DNA from: Reyranella sp.
GTDB taxonomy: Bacteria > Pseudomonadota > Alphaproteobacteria > Reyranellales > Reyranellaceae
Direction: 5' to 3'
Assembly (NCBI GenBank): GCA_019750135.1
Contig: JAIEOV010000007.1
Span: 294,292 to 358,291 of the forward strand
Length of the DNA: 64,000 nucleotides
Position numbers and translations under genes: made by a program. Below, piece after piece: positions 1 to 8,952 of the stretch. Within the stretch, counting starts at the first letter, position 1. Every line of letters starts with the position of its first letter. A model generated the notes under the pieces. It had not been told where the DNA came from. It worked only from the letters and a program-made list of their open reading frames with translations, and searched no databases.

Positions 1-887
1 TTGCCCTCGAGGTCGCCGCCCTGGTCGGCCCACAGCTGGCTCAGCATGGCGACGAGGTCGCCGGCGGCCAGCGCCTTCTCGAAACGCTGGCGACGCTCGG
101 CCTCGCTCAGCTGCCAGCTGAACTCGGTGGCCCGCTCCAGCGGCACGCCGGTCAGCGACAGACGGGCCTGCGCACGATAGGCGGCGCGGTCCTTCTCCAG
201 CGCTGCGACGCGATCGGCCGGCGACGGGCCGTTGTGCGCCGGGAAGGCGAAGTTCGGGGTGCGCTGGAACACCGTCAGATGCGCCGCCTGCTCGGCTATC
301 CGCGGGATCGCCTGGACGCCCGACGACCCGGTGCCGATCACCGCGACGCGCTTGCCGGCAAGCTCGACGCCGTCATGCGGCCAGCGGCCGGTGAAATAGA
401 TCTCGCCCTTGAAGTCGCCGACGCCCTCGATCTCCGGCGGCTTGGGCGCGGAAAGGCAGCCGCTCGCCATGATGTAGTAGCGGCAGGACACGGGCTTGCC
501 GTTGTCGGTCGTGAGCAGCCAGCGTTGCGCCGCCTCGTCCCAGGTCGCCGTCGCGACCTTGGTGCCGAAGCGGATGTCGCGCCGCAGGTCGTAGCGATCG
601 GCGACGAAGCCCAGGTAGCGCAGGATCTCGGGCTGGGTGGCGTACTTCTCCGACCACTTCCAGGCGCTCTCCAGCTCCGGATCGAAGGTGTAGCTGTAGT
701 CGGTGGTCTGGATATCGCAGCGCGCGCCGGGATAGCGGTTCCAGTACCAGGTGCCGCCGACATCGTCGGCCGCTTCCAGCGCCACGGCCGTGAAGCCGGC
801 GCGGCGCAGGCGAATGAGCAGATACAGGCCGGCAAAACCGGCGCCGACCACGGCAACGTCGACTTGTTGCGGGGCTGGGAGTGGCAT
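1..887 (-). CDS. Flavin-containing (Baeyer-Villiger-type) monooxygenase, C-terminus cut off
   Basis: Class B flavoprotein monooxygenase that should insert oxygen into a ketone or oxidise a heteroatom using FAD and NADPH in the cytosol. The first 295 residues are present; the gene continues beyond base 1. An FAD Rossmann motif GAGFAG lies at residues 15-20, followed by the typical GTWYWNRYPGARCD block. Near residue 165 is a variant Baeyer-Villiger fingerprint, FTGRWPH, directly before the NADPH motif GTGSSG; the usual Trp after the His is replaced. ATG at 887 is preceded by AGGAGGAG, a strong ribosome binding site. It is divergent from the SDR at 986, so the 98-bp gap must hold both promoters. 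SDR and BVMO often act on the same alcohol/ketone pair, which is an inference here. Substrate unknown. Confidence 0.88.
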   Translation of the reverse strand, partial: MPLPAPQQVDVAVVGAGFAGLYLLIRLRRAGFTAVALEAADDVGGTWYWNRYPGARCDIQTTDYSYTFDPELESAWKWSEKYATQPEILRYLGFVADRYDLRRDIRFGTKVATATWDEAAQRWLLTTDNGKPVSCRYYIMASGCLSAPKPPEIEGVGDFKGEIYFTGRWPHDGVELAGKRVAVIGTGSSGVQAIPRIAEQAAHLTVFQRTPNFAFPAHNGPSPADRVAALEKDRAAYRAQARLSLTGVPLERATEFSWQLSEAERRQRFEKALAAGDLVAMLSQLWADQGGDLEG

Positions 888-985
888 GGCGCTCCTCCTG
901 TTGCGTCTTGTTCGGATGGAACTCGTTGGATCCGGCGGCAATAATGCGCCTGTTTGCTCACGGCGTCGATTCATCGGAGAACAGC

Positions 986-1732
<747 letters not shown>

Positions 1733-1961
1733 GCCCCAAAGATGCATGCACTGCCGTCACCGGTGCGGGAGGTTTCCGGGGGTTTCCGCCGTTTCCGCCG
1801 AGGAGCCTGGTAGGCCTTCGACGTCATGCCCCCTATCCGTTGGGCGTCACGTTCGAGCCGGAACGCCTCGGCCTGCCCCGCACGGTGTCGGCCGCTGGGT
1901 GTTGGTTTCGGATCAACGATGCATAGAGCGGGAACGTGCCGGAGCAACGCAACCAGCCAAG

Positions 1962-1988
1962 ATTATAACTATAGTGTGCCAATGTCAA
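1962..1988 (-). promoter_or_regulatory. Consensus sigma70-like promoter on minus strand
   Basis: Read on the minus strand, TTGACA (1988-1983) and TATAAT (1967-1962) both match the sigma70 consensus exactly, separated by a short 15-bp spacer. It points toward lower coordinates, into the 3' end of the SDR gene, where no convincing gene is seen. It could drive an antisense or small RNA, or be the remnant of a lost gene's promoter. Confidence 0.45.
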
Positions 1989-1997
1989 CACTATAGT
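1968..1997. repeat. Perfect 10-bp inverted repeat overlapping the promoter
   Basis: ACTATAGTGT at 1968-1977 and its exact reverse complement ACACTATAGT at 1988-1997, with a 10-bp spacer. The arms are 20 bp centre to centre, two helical turns. The palindrome sits over the -35/-10 spacer of the minus-strand promoter, a typical place for a repressor dimer or tetramer to bind. No cognate regulator is evident next to it. Confidence 0.6.
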
Positions 1998-2022
1998 CAG
2001 CGACGGCCGGTTTCGTTTTCGC

Positions 2023-2064
2023 GACTTATTGCGTGCCATAGAGGGGTCTGACGCGCAATAAGTC
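2023..2064. repeat. Perfect 11-bp inverted repeat, 20-bp loop
   Basis: GACTTATTGCG at 2023-2033 pairs exactly with CGCAATAAGTC at 2054-2064. It lies about 55 bp upstream of the -10 of the minus-strand promoter. It could be a second operator or a hairpin in the RNA read through from the VOC gene; there is no T-run, so it is not a classical terminator. Confidence 0.5.
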
Positions 2065-2135
2065 CACGCCTTGTGTCGCCGGACGCGAGTGCCAGCAGTG
2101 CTTGCAAGCATCTCCGTCGTCCCGACCACGACGAG

Positions 2136-2615
2136 TCAGCCCCGTCGCGCCGCCTCGATCTTGGCGACGTCGATCTTCTTCATGTCCATCATCGCCTCGA
2201 ACGCGCGCTTGGCTTCGTCGCCGCCGGCCGCCATCGCCTCGGTGAGCACGCGCGGCGTGATCTGCCAGGAGACGCCCCACTTGTCCTTGCACCAGCCGCA
2301 GGCGCTCTCCTGGCCGCCGTTGCCGACGATGGCGTTCCAGTAGCGGTCGGTCTCCGCCTGGTCGTCGGTGGCGATCTGGAACGAGAAGGCTTCGTTGTGC
2401 TTGAAGATCGGGCCGCCGTTGAGGCCGATGCACGGGATGCCGGCGACCGTGAAGTCGACCGTCAGCACGTCGCCCTTCTTGCCGGACGGATAGTCGCTGG
2501 GCGCACGATGGACGGCATTCACCGAGCTGTCGGGAAAGGTCTTGGCGTAGAAGCGCGCAGCTTCCTCGGCGTCCTTGTCATACCAGACGCAGATCGTATT
2601 CTTTGCGATTGCCAT
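2136..2615 (-). CDS. VOC-superfamily protein, PhnB/3-dmu-9_3-mt type
   Basis: A 159-residue single-domain protein of the vicinal-oxygen-chelate fold, close to the PhnB-like group annotated as 3-demethylubiquinone-9 3-methyltransferase-like. Recognisable blocks are VWYDKDAEEAARFYAKTFPD near the N-terminus, then NGGPIFKHNEAFSFQI, and GWCKDKWGVSWQITP in the C-terminal half. The last 20 residues form a charged helix. ATG at 2615 follows AAAGGA, and the previous stop lies close upstream. It sits 19 bp downstream of the GST gene, so the two are probably co-transcribed. The biochemical role is not known for most members of this group. Confidence 0.85.
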   Translation of the reverse strand: MAIAKNTICVWYDKDAEEAARFYAKTFPDSSVNAVHRAPSDYPSGKKGDVLTVDFTVAGIPCIGLNGGPIFKHNEAFSFQIATDDQAETDRYWNAIVGNGGQESACGWCKDKWGVSWQITPRVLTEAMAAGGDEAKRAFEAMMDMKKIDVAKIEAARRG

Positions 2616-2634
2616 TCCGTGTCCTTTCGTTGCG

Positions 2635-3315
2635 TCAGAGTCCAGCTGCCTCGGCCGCCACCTTAGCAGCCCAGGCCTTCGTGCCCTGGCATGTGTCCAT
2701 CGCCCGCTTGTAAGCGTCGCGTTCGCTGGTGCGGGCCACATAGGCGCGCTCTACGTCGCCGAGGACGAAGCAGCCGGTTCTGTGCGCGAGCTCCAGCGCA
2801 TAGGTCACCGAAATGTCGGCGGCCGTGAACCGGTCGCCTGCAAGATAGGGCGAGCGCGCGAGCTGCCGGATGACCAGCCCGAGCCGGCTCTCGAAGACTT
2901 CCAACGCCTTGCCGGCGCCCCAGTTCCACCGCTCGGCCTCGGGCGCGAAATGGCGGCTCACGACAACGGCGTTCATCGGAGTGGCCAGACCGGCTTCGCC
3001 GAGGTGAAGGAACTGTTGATACGCGGGGAACGCGGGATCGTGCGGGTCGGGCGCGAGCGGCGTCGGCCCGTAGCGCGCCATCAGGTACTCCATGATCGCG
3101 ATCGACTCGACCATGGTGACGTCGCCGTCCTGGATCGCGGGGATGAATCCGGCAGGGTTGATGGCGAGATACTCCGGGTCGCGCTCGACGCCGGCCAGCA
3201 TGTCCACCGGCCTCAGCCGGTAGGGGAGCCCCATCTCCTCCAGCAGCCAGACGACCCGGAAGCCTCGCCCTTCGCCGAAGACGGTGATCAAGTCGCTACG
3301 CCTATAGTTAACCAT
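2635..3315 (-). CDS. Glutathione S-transferase family protein
   Basis: A 226-residue cytosolic GST. The N-terminal thioredoxin-fold half begins LITVFGEGRGFRVVWLLEEM and contains the cis-Pro stretch NPAGFIPAIQDG and the ES-AI-EYL motif that binds the gamma-glutamyl group. The helical C-terminal half has the N-capping-box region DRFTAADISVTYAL. It probably conjugates glutathione to an electrophile. The ATG at 3315 adds about nine residues before the first beta strand; a TTG nearer the fold is a possible alternative start. It is the upstream gene of a pair with the VOC protein. Confidence 0.87.
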   Translation of the reverse strand: MVNYRRSDLITVFGEGRGFRVVWLLEEMGLPYRLRPVDMLAGVERDPEYLAINPAGFIPAIQDGDVTMVESIAIMEYLMARYGPTPLAPDPHDPAFPAYQQFLHLGEAGLATPMNAVVVSRHFAPEAERWNWGAGKALEVFESRLGLVIRQLARSPYLAGDRFTAADISVTYALELAHRTGCFVLGDVERAYVARTSERDAYKRAMDTCQGTKAWAAKVAAEAAGL

Positions 3316-3335
3316 TGAGTTAAGTGTATCGGTGC

Positions 3336-3360
3336 TGGCCGTCCCGAGTCAAGACGGCCA
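3336..3360 (-). terminator. Hairpin between amidohydrolase and GST genes
   Basis: TGGCCGTC (3336-3343) and GACGGCCA (3353-3360) form a perfect 8-bp stem with a 9-nt loop, 5 bp beyond the stop codon of the minus-strand amidohydrolase gene. No U-tract follows, so it could be a Rho-assisted or RNA-stabilising hairpin rather than a strict intrinsic terminator. Confidence 0.4.
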
Positions 3361-3365
3361 TAGAT

Positions 3366-4520
3366 CTATCGAGTCTCGTCGGGCTGATCCGCCAAGACCT
3401 TCACCGCGTCGAAGCCATAGACGCGGGCCGTGTTGCCGCCGACGATCTTGGCCTGCTCCTCGTCGGGCACGCCGGCCAGGATCTCCGACAGGATCTTGCG
3501 CGACCGGGGAAACGTCGATTCGCTGTGGGGATAGTCCGAGCCCCACATCATGTTGTCGACGCCGATGATGTCGCGCAGCCGGATGCCGACGGCGTCCTCC
3601 TGGAAGCTCAGCACGACGTTGCGATGGAAGAAGTCGCTCGGGGTCATGCCGTTCTTGAAGCGGTAGATCGCCTCGCCGTGCCGCTCGCGGTAGGTATAGT
3701 CCATCGAAGCGAGCACATGGGGCACCCATGACAGCTCGAACTCGACGATGGCGAGCGTGAGCTTCGGATGGCGCTCCAAGACGCCGGAGAAGATCAGGTC
3801 GCACATCGACAGCGCCGGATAGTGCGCCTTGGTCGAGCGGCTGCTGGCGTCGCGCAGCGTCTTCTCCCCGAAGCCGCGGATCTTGGCCTGCCGCCGCGTC
3901 GCCGTGTGCAGGCTGATCGGCAGGCCGAGCGCCGCCGCGGCTGCCCAGAACGGCTCGTACTCGGGCTGGTCGTAGCGCCGGTCCTCCAGGGGATACTCGG
4001 TGATCATTGCGCCGGTGAGCCCCAGGCGCGCGGCGCGCTCCAGCTCCCGGATCCCGTCCTGGACATCGTCGAGGTTGATCATGGCGATGCCCTTCAGGCG
4101 CGCTGGATCGGCGCGGCAGAACTCGGCCAGCCAGTCGTTGTAGGCGCGGAAGATGGCGGACATCAGCGCCGAATCCGTCAGCCTGTAGTAGAACAGCCCC
4201 TGCGAGGGATAGAGGATCTCACCCGCCACCCCGTCGAGCGCCATGTCCTTGAGATGCTGCGCGGGGTCCCACCCGCCGGTATGCACGTCCTCCATGCGAC
4301 CATGGGCGGAGATGGTCTCCGGCGCCTCGAACCGCGCGCCGGCGTTGGAGATCAGGCCGATGCCGGAGAGAACCTGGTCCGCCTCGACCACGATCTGGTC
4401 GGCGCCGTCGATGCGCTCGATGCGTGGCGCGCGATCGCGGAACGCCGCATCGATGCGGGTCTGCCAGAGATCGGGCGGCTCGAAGACGTGCGAATCGGAC
4501 GAGAGAACCAGGGACGGCAC
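3366..4520 (-). CDS. Amidohydrolase family protein (Amidohydro_2)
   Basis: A cytosolic TIM-barrel hydrolase or decarboxylase of 384 residues, in the normal range for the family. The N-terminus has SDSHVFEPPDLW, where metal-binding residues lie after the first strand. SLHT occurs mid-protein, and the C-terminus has the diagnostic WGSDYPHSESTFP and GGNTARVYGF blocks. Family members include 2-amino-3-carboxymuconate-semialdehyde decarboxylase-like enzymes, so a role in aromatic ring degradation is possible but unproven. Two in-frame GTG codons (4526 and 4520) compete: AGGAGG at 4531-4526 touches the first but is correctly spaced from the second, so 4520 is preferred. Confidence 0.85.
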   Translation of the reverse strand: MPSLVLSSDSHVFEPPDLWQTRIDAAFRDRAPRIERIDGADQIVVEADQVLSGIGLISNAGARFEAPETISAHGRMEDVHTGGWDPAQHLKDMALDGVAGEILYPSQGLFYYRLTDSALMSAIFRAYNDWLAEFCRADPARLKGIAMINLDDVQDGIRELERAARLGLTGAMITEYPLEDRRYDQPEYEPFWAAAAALGLPISLHTATRRQAKIRGFGEKTLRDASSRSTKAHYPALSMCDLIFSGVLERHPKLTLAIVEFELSWVPHVLASMDYTYRERHGEAIYRFKNGMTPSDFFHRNVVLSFQEDAVGIRLRDIIGVDNMMWGSDYPHSESTFPRSRKILSEILAGVPDEEQAKIVGGNTARVYGFDAVKVLADQPDETR

Positions 4521-4703
4521 CGGCACCTCCTCTCATTTGATCGTGGGCAGATTCGGTGGCTGTCTAATAGACGTCAAGGTGAGGATCGATTTATCGGCAC
4601 GCCCGCCCACTGGCCGCAGGGGTTCGATGCACGTAGTGGGGCTACAACGGTTGCAACAATGGGCTCTGCACCGGCATTTTGTGCGGTGCCTTTTTGTCGT
4701 GGC

Positions 4704-4862
4704 GTGCCGCTGACCGTTAAGTCCCAAACACCTAAGGACTATTCTGAAAATCCCCACACCCTCGGGCAGCACCTCAACAAGCGCCGGAAGGAACTCGGGC
4801 TCCTGCAGCGAAAGGCAGGGGAGTGCATGGGCGCATCGGCCGAAACCGTCGCTGGAATCCTC
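4704..4862 (+). pseudogene. Remnant of an XRE-type helix-turn-helix regulator
   Basis: From a GTG at 4704 the frame reads into LGQHLNKRRKELGLLQRKAG and then CMGASAETVAG. This closely resembles the HTH of small XRE regulators that continue with WEKG. Here the conserved part stops at the ETVA block around 4860 and the frame becomes unrelated sequence, ending at 4928 inside the neighbouring gene's 3' end. A +1 shift would restore a Trp codon exactly where WEKG is expected. The C-terminal part is therefore lost or frameshifted. Such regulators are frequent in mobile or toxin-antitoxin-like loci; no partner remains here. The bases between 4521 and 4703 hold no gene I can recognise. Confidence 0.55.
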
Positions 4863-4891
4863 AAGCTAGGTTCTTCTTTCTCAGATTGCGC

Positions 4892-5833
4892 TCATACTCC
4901 GCGGTACACTAGCGCTGTGAACAACTGACCGCTGATGATTGAGCGTCCCCATTTTGCATCAAAGGCCGCAGTTGGCTTGGCAGCTTGGACTTGCTCCAAC
5001 GTCATACCGCTCGCCTTGAGCGCAGCGATGATCGAACGAATTTCGACCAGCATATCTCGAAAGGCAATCAGGCTTGCGCGATCGCCCACCGATCCATGGC
5101 CAGGGACGATAATCGTGTTATCGGTCGACATATTGATGTTTGCGTTGGCCGCGCGGATTGCGCCATCGATGCTGCCGCCACCGACGTAGTCGATAAATGG
5201 ATATTGTCCATTCCAGAATGTGTCGCCAACCGACAAAACGTCAGATTTGGTAAAGTAGACCGAGATGTCAGTGTCTGTGTGGCCAGGCTCATAATGGCGG
5301 ACGAGAATTGTCTCGCCGTTGGCCTGCACCTGTCTGTCATCATCGATGACGATGTTGGGAAGCGCCGCTGGCGGGATAGGCGTGAAGGTGTGCTCCCACT
5401 CGACCACCCGCAACGTCGAATTCAGTCGTTCCACTGCGACCTTGTCGGCCATGATGCTTGCCCCGGTCCGGCGTATCCAGGCCGCGCCATCGGCATGATC
5501 CCAATGCCAGTGCGTCAGGATCGCCAAATGGATCGGCCTACGGTCGATCCGTTCGAGCGCGTCGACGATCATCGCCTGCGAGACCGCGATGCCACAGTCG
5601 ACCAGCACGAAGCCGTCCACTCCCGAAAGCGCAGTAATGTTGCCGCCCGACCCTTCGAGCATCACCAAGTTGCCCCTCAAAGGATGGGCGATGATGGGGC
5701 CGGCCTTTGCAGCGGCATTTATGTCCGAGTAAGGGCTGGCCGGGGCTGGGCTGGCACCCGGACCGAGCGCAACCAGCAGGGCGAGCAAAAGGCCTCCATT
5801 GAGGGTCCGCAAAGGCTTGAAGAAGGGCGCCAT
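4892..5833 (-). CDS. Secreted metallo-beta-lactamase-fold hydrolase
   Basis: A zinc-dependent hydrolase of 313 residues with a signal peptide (hydrophobic stretch about 11-35 ending in an Ala-rich site), so it acts in the periplasm. The complete metal site is visible: His108-x-His110-x-Asp112-His113, His185 in EPGHTD, Asp204 in VGDTFW and His246 in VPGHGS. Similar proteins include periplasmic quinoprotein-associated hydrolases and subclass-B-like beta-lactamase homologues; the substrate cannot be set from sequence. ATG at 5833 is preferred because AAAAGGA lies at proper spacing; a TTG at 5851 would place the ribosome site inside the gene. It follows the hydrolase at 5923 by 89 bp in the same direction. 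Confidence 0.87.
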   Translation of the reverse strand: MAPFFKPLRTLNGGLLLALLVALGPGASPAPASPYSDINAAAKAGPIIAHPLRGNLVMLEGSGGNITALSGVDGFVLVDCGIAVSQAMIVDALERIDRRPIHLAILTHWHWDHADGAAWIRRTGASIMADKVAVERLNSTLRVVEWEHTFTPIPPAALPNIVIDDDRQVQANGETILVRHYEPGHTDTDISVYFTKSDVLSVGDTFWNGQYPFIDYVGGGSIDGAIRAANANINMSTDNTIIVPGHGSVGDRASLIAFRDMLVEIRSIIAALKASGMTLEQVQAAKPTAAFDAKWGRSIISGQLFTALVYRGV

Positions 5834-5922
5834 GAGAATGTCCTTTTGCAACGACGGGCGATGCGGCCCCGCGGGCTGCTTCTACTCCGGCGTGAGACGT
5901 GAACACCGAAGGCCGTTCGCGA

Positions 5923-6750
5923 TCAGGCCTTCAGAAATTCCATCAGAGCAGCGTTGATGATGTCGGGATGGGTGGTCGGCATGCCGTGCGGCAGACCTTG
6001 ATAGGCCTTGAAGGTGCAGCGCTTCAGGAGAGTGGCTGATCGAGGCCCGGCCGCGGCATAGGGTACGATCTGATCGTCCTCACTGTGCAGCACCAACACA
6101 GGCACGGCGATCTGCTTTAGGTCGTCGGTAAGATCGGTTTCCGAAAAGACCTTGATACATTCGTACTGGGCTTTGGCACCGCCGATCATCCCCTGGCGCC
6201 ACCAATTATCGATGGCCCCTTGGATGATTTTGGCGCCCGGACGATTAAAGCCATAGAAGGGGCCCGTCGCCACGTCGAGATAGAACTGGGCGCGATTGGC
6301 GGCAAGAGCGACCCGGTAGCCATCGAACACTTCGATCGGTGTACCAGTGGGATTGGCCGGCGTTTGCAGCATGAGCGGCGGGATGGCGCTGATCAGCGCC
6401 GCCTTGGCGACGCGCCCGCCTCCGCCATAGCGCGCCACATAGCGCGCTACCTCGCCGCCGCCCGTGGAGTGCCCCACATGAATCGCGTTCGTGAGGTCCA
6501 GATGTTCTACTAGCGCAGAGACGTCCGCGGCGTAGGTGTCCATGTCGTTGCCCAGGTCCGTCTGGGTGGACCTCCCGTGGCCCCGGCGGTCGTGAGCGAT
6601 GACGCGGTAGCCCTGGGCCTGGAAGAACAGCAACTGGTTATCCCAATCGTCCGCGCTGAGCGGCCAGCCATGGTGAAATACCATCGGCTGTCCCCTGCCC
6701 CAATCCTTGTAGAAAATCACCGTGCCATCCTTGGTGGTCATCGTGCCCAT
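5923..6750 (-). CDS. Alpha/beta hydrolase, non-haem chloroperoxidase-like
   Basis: A 275-residue alpha/beta-hydrolase with the features of the cofactor-free haloperoxidase/esterase group. The [15 protein letters not shown] oxyanion region is at 26-40, nucleophile Ser95 in GHSTGG, catalytic Asp226 in SEDDQIVP and His255 in LPHG. In vitro such enzymes perhydrolyse acetate and halogenate, but the physiological role is generally ester or lactone hydrolysis. ATG at 6750 is selected by homology of the N-terminus ([18 protein letters not shown]); 21 upstream in-frame residues look non-coding. Probably co-transcribed with the metallo-hydrolase downstream. Confidence 0.88.
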   Translation of the reverse strand: MGTMTTKDGTVIFYKDWGRGQPMVFHHGWPLSADDWDNQLLFFQAQGYRVIAHDRRGHGRSTQTDLGNDMDTYAADVSALVEHLDLTNAIHVGHSTGGGEVARYVARYGGGGRVAKAALISAIPPLMLQTPANPTGTPIEVFDGYRVALAANRAQFYLDVATGPFYGFNRPGAKIIQGAIDNWWRQGMIGGAKAQYECIKVFSETDLTDDLKQIAVPVLVLHSEDDQIVPYAAAGPRSATLLKRCTFKAYQGLPHGMPTTHPDIINAALMEFLKA

Positions 6751-7139
6751 GGTCTGAACCTCGTGATGCGATACGGAAGCTGTGTTTGGCCGTCGGCCTT
6801 GATGAAGGGGCAACCGGTCGCCGTGCCTCGGCCGGCTACAGCAGAGAGTCGACGTGCGCTACCGCAGATCGCCTGCCGCGCCGAGACTTAGGCCGGCGCC
6901 GAGACGGAAGCCAAGGAGTTGCGGTGAGCGACAGTGAGAAAACGAAAGAGGGCACGCTGCTCAGCCCGCAGGCCCGCAGGCCGGCTGGCTTTGGTGTAGC
7001 GGATCAACCAACGCTTTCTTGTGCGAGCGCCGCAGGGGGCGACTGCTAACGTTAACTCGCGCTCGACAACGCCATTTAACTTTACTGTCGCGTGGCGCGG
7101 CGCCATTTCCAACTCGTCACCAAACAGGAGACCGCCGCT
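6751..7139. other. Divergent intergenic region
   Basis: About 390 bp between divergently transcribed hydrolase and SDR genes. No open frame has convincing similarity or codon pattern. It must carry promoters in both directions; the AT-richer part at about 7045-7085 is the likeliest place for the plus-strand promoter. No clear palindrome was found. Confidence 0.5.
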
Positions 7140-7889
7140 ATGGGAAAGCTTGAAGGCAAGGTCGCCGTCATCACGGGTGCCAACAGCGGCATAGGTCTAG
7201 CGACGGCTCACCGCTTCGCGGCCGAGGGCGCTGTACTATTCCTGATGGCGAGGCGCCAGGCCGAGTTGGATAAGGCGGTTCACGCGGTGGGTAACGGCGC
7301 GCGCGGCTTCTGCGGGGACATTTCGGACCTCGCCGACATCGAAGCTTTCTATGATGTCGTTCAGCGCGAATCGACGGCCATCGACATCCTCTTCGCAAAC
7401 GCGGGGGGCGGCAGCTTCGCACCGCTCACCGAAGTTACGGAGGAACACTACGCCAAGACTTTCGATACCAATGTAAAAGGCACGCTGTTCACGGTGCAAA
7501 AAGCCCTCCCGCTGTTTCGCGATGGCGGATCGATCATCCTCACGGGATCGACCGCCGGCAGCAAGGGCACGCCTGCTTTCAGCGTGTATGCTGCCAGCAA
7601 GGCAGCCATCCGCAGCTTCGCACGCAACTGGATACTGGAGCTCGCGCCGAGAGGAATTCGGGTGAATGTCCTTTCACCGGGGAACACGTCTACGCCGGGC
7701 TGGCACGGCTTGGCGTCTTCGGCGGAACAGGACCAGGAGATGCAGCGCTTGACCCGTGCAGTGACGCCGCTCGGGCGACTTGCAACGCCTGACGAGATTG
7801 CCAATGCGGCCCTCTTCCTTGCCTCGGCGGAGAGCAGCTATGTCACTGGCAGCGAGCTCTTTGTGGACGGCGGCGTGGCGCAAGTCTAA
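7140..7889 (+). CDS. Short-chain dehydrogenase/reductase (SDR)
   Basis: A 249-residue classical SDR with cofactor motif TGANSGIG (12-19), ANAG in place of NNAG (86-89), Ser137, Tyr150 and Lys154, and the C-terminal SSYVTGSELFVDGGVAQV signature. The ATG at 7140 is preceded by AGGAG. It belongs to the common group of bacterial SDRs of unknown substrate. It is flanked by hydrolases on one side and two winged-helix regulators on the other, and may be controlled by one of them. Confidence 0.9.
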   Translation: MGKLEGKVAVITGANSGIGLATAHRFAAEGAVLFLMARRQAELDKAVHAVGNGARGFCGDISDLADIEAFYDVVQRESTAIDILFANAGGGSFAPLTEVTEEHYAKTFDTNVKGTLFTVQKALPLFRDGGSIILTGSTAGSKGTPAFSVYAASKAAIRSFARNWILELAPRGIRVNVLSPGNTSTPGWHGLASSAEQDQEMQRLTRAVTPLGRLATPDEIANAALFLASAESSYVTGSELFVDGGVAQV

Positions 7890-8068
7890 CGCGTTGGGCG
7901 GGAACGCTGGAAACGATGCTGGCGCATCGTCTGACTCCCTTCAGTTCCCTGCGGCCGCCGATCGCTCCCCGCGTCTAGTCGCTCAGGCGCACGACCTTCC
8001 TGCAGCGGACGCCGAGCGGTCCGAGGAACGGCGCGCGTCGCACCGCAGCGGGCAGGTTGCCGACAGCA

Positions 8069-8710
8069 TTAGTCGTCACGCGCTGAATCTAATGAGCAGG
8101 GAAGTCGGCCGTCGGCCAGATCGGCGACCGCCCGCCGCAGGCGAGCGTTCTCTCGCTCCAAAGCCCGGATACGTAACAGCGCCCAGGTCGGCATCGCGGG
8201 ATAACTGCTGTCCGACATGGCTCGCTGCGCTGGAGCCAGGCTGGAGTCGTCGCCGAGAGGCCTATCGCCGGCGCTCGCCTGCGGTTCGTACGGCGGGTTG
8301 TCGTCGTCACTCAGTGCCGCCATTGATGCGGTCGGCTCCCTGGTGGGCCATTCTTCCAACATCATGTAACCGCGCCTGGGGACTGTCTTGATGGCGTCGC
8401 GGTCGGCGCCCAGCACGCTGCGCAGTTCACCAATCTGGAAGCGCAAGTTGCTCTCATCGACGGTGGTCGATGGCCAAACCAGCTCGAAGATCCGGGCCTT
8501 GTCGACCACTGTGCCGCGTGCCTTAAGCAGGACGACCAGCAGATCGAAAGCCCGACTTCCGATGGCAACCTCCCGGTCCCCCAGGAAAAGCTGACGCCGG
8601 GACGGAAATACGCGGAAACGCCGAAAGGAAAAGCCTGACGCTAGGGGCGACGGGCAATCCCGGCGCAAACGTCCACCCCCCTCGCCCACCTCGAAGCTCG
8701 ACCAAGACAT
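8069..8710 (-). CDS. Winged-helix transcriptional regulator without receiver domain
   Basis: A 213-residue DNA-binding protein with an OmpR/PhoB-type winged helix (Trans_reg_C) at roughly residues 22-115. It includes REVAIGSRAFDLLVVLLKAR, the recognition-helix region, and the wing sequence VPRRGYMML. There is no response-receiver domain. The rest is a low-complexity acidic linker and a predicted coiled coil, RIRALERENARLRRAVADL, near the C-terminus, probably for dimerisation. ATG at 8710 has a G-rich ribosome site just upstream; a GTG at 8740 is possible. It is divergent from the larger regulator at 8953, and both winged helices align by eye. Confidence 0.82.
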   Translation of the reverse strand: MSWSSFEVGEGGGRLRRDCPSPLASGFSFRRFRVFPSRRQLFLGDREVAIGSRAFDLLVVLLKARGTVVDKARIFELVWPSTTVDESNLRFQIGELRSVLGADRDAIKTVPRRGYMMLEEWPTREPTASMAALSDDDNPPYEPQASAGDRPLGDDSSLAPAQRAMSDSSYPAMPTWALLRIRALERENARLRRAVADLADGRLPCSLDSARDD

Positions 8711-8952
8711 GGGATACCCCCCACATGACGGTTTACACACGCCCAGGCGTCGCCCCCGACCAGGATTGATGAAGTGTGCGCGATCAAGGCGTGGAATGGT
8801 GTTAGGTTATGTTCAGATCTGTTAAGTCCTTGGACTTTGCACTGCTTGTGACAGACGTTCGGCGTCAGCGGTCGAGCGCTCTGGCCAATCCTGCCATCTC
8901 AATCCAGCGTCGCGCCCGGGTGCGGAGGTCGCGTCTCTAGAGAGCACTTCCC
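8711..8952. promoter_or_regulatory. Divergent promoter region between two winged-helix regulators
   Basis: A 242-bp gap between the oppositely oriented regulator genes. The AT-rich core is at about 8796-8840. Mutual or auto-regulation from this gap is likely from the arrangement, but I cannot point to a clear operator. Confidence 0.4.

Larger units (their letters stand above)
1733..2135. other. Convergent intergenic region with no gene; promoter-like and palindromic sequences
   Basis: About 400 bp between two convergent genes. No open frame here resembles a protein. It contains a triplicated GTTTCCG motif around 1769-1796, a minus-strand near-consensus promoter inside a perfect inverted repeat (1962-1997), and a second perfect inverted repeat (2023-2064). 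It is more AT-rich than its surroundings around 1960-2065. Confidence 0.6.

Noticed and set aside
4610..4640. Possible tRNA because of a GGTTCGA T-loop-like word
   Set aside because: No acceptor stem, anticodon arm or CCA end can be folded around it.
3768..4928. Long plus-strand open frame opposite the amidohydrolase
   Set aside because: It is the antisense shadow of a clear family gene. Only its last part, the XRE-like segment from 4704, resembles a protein.
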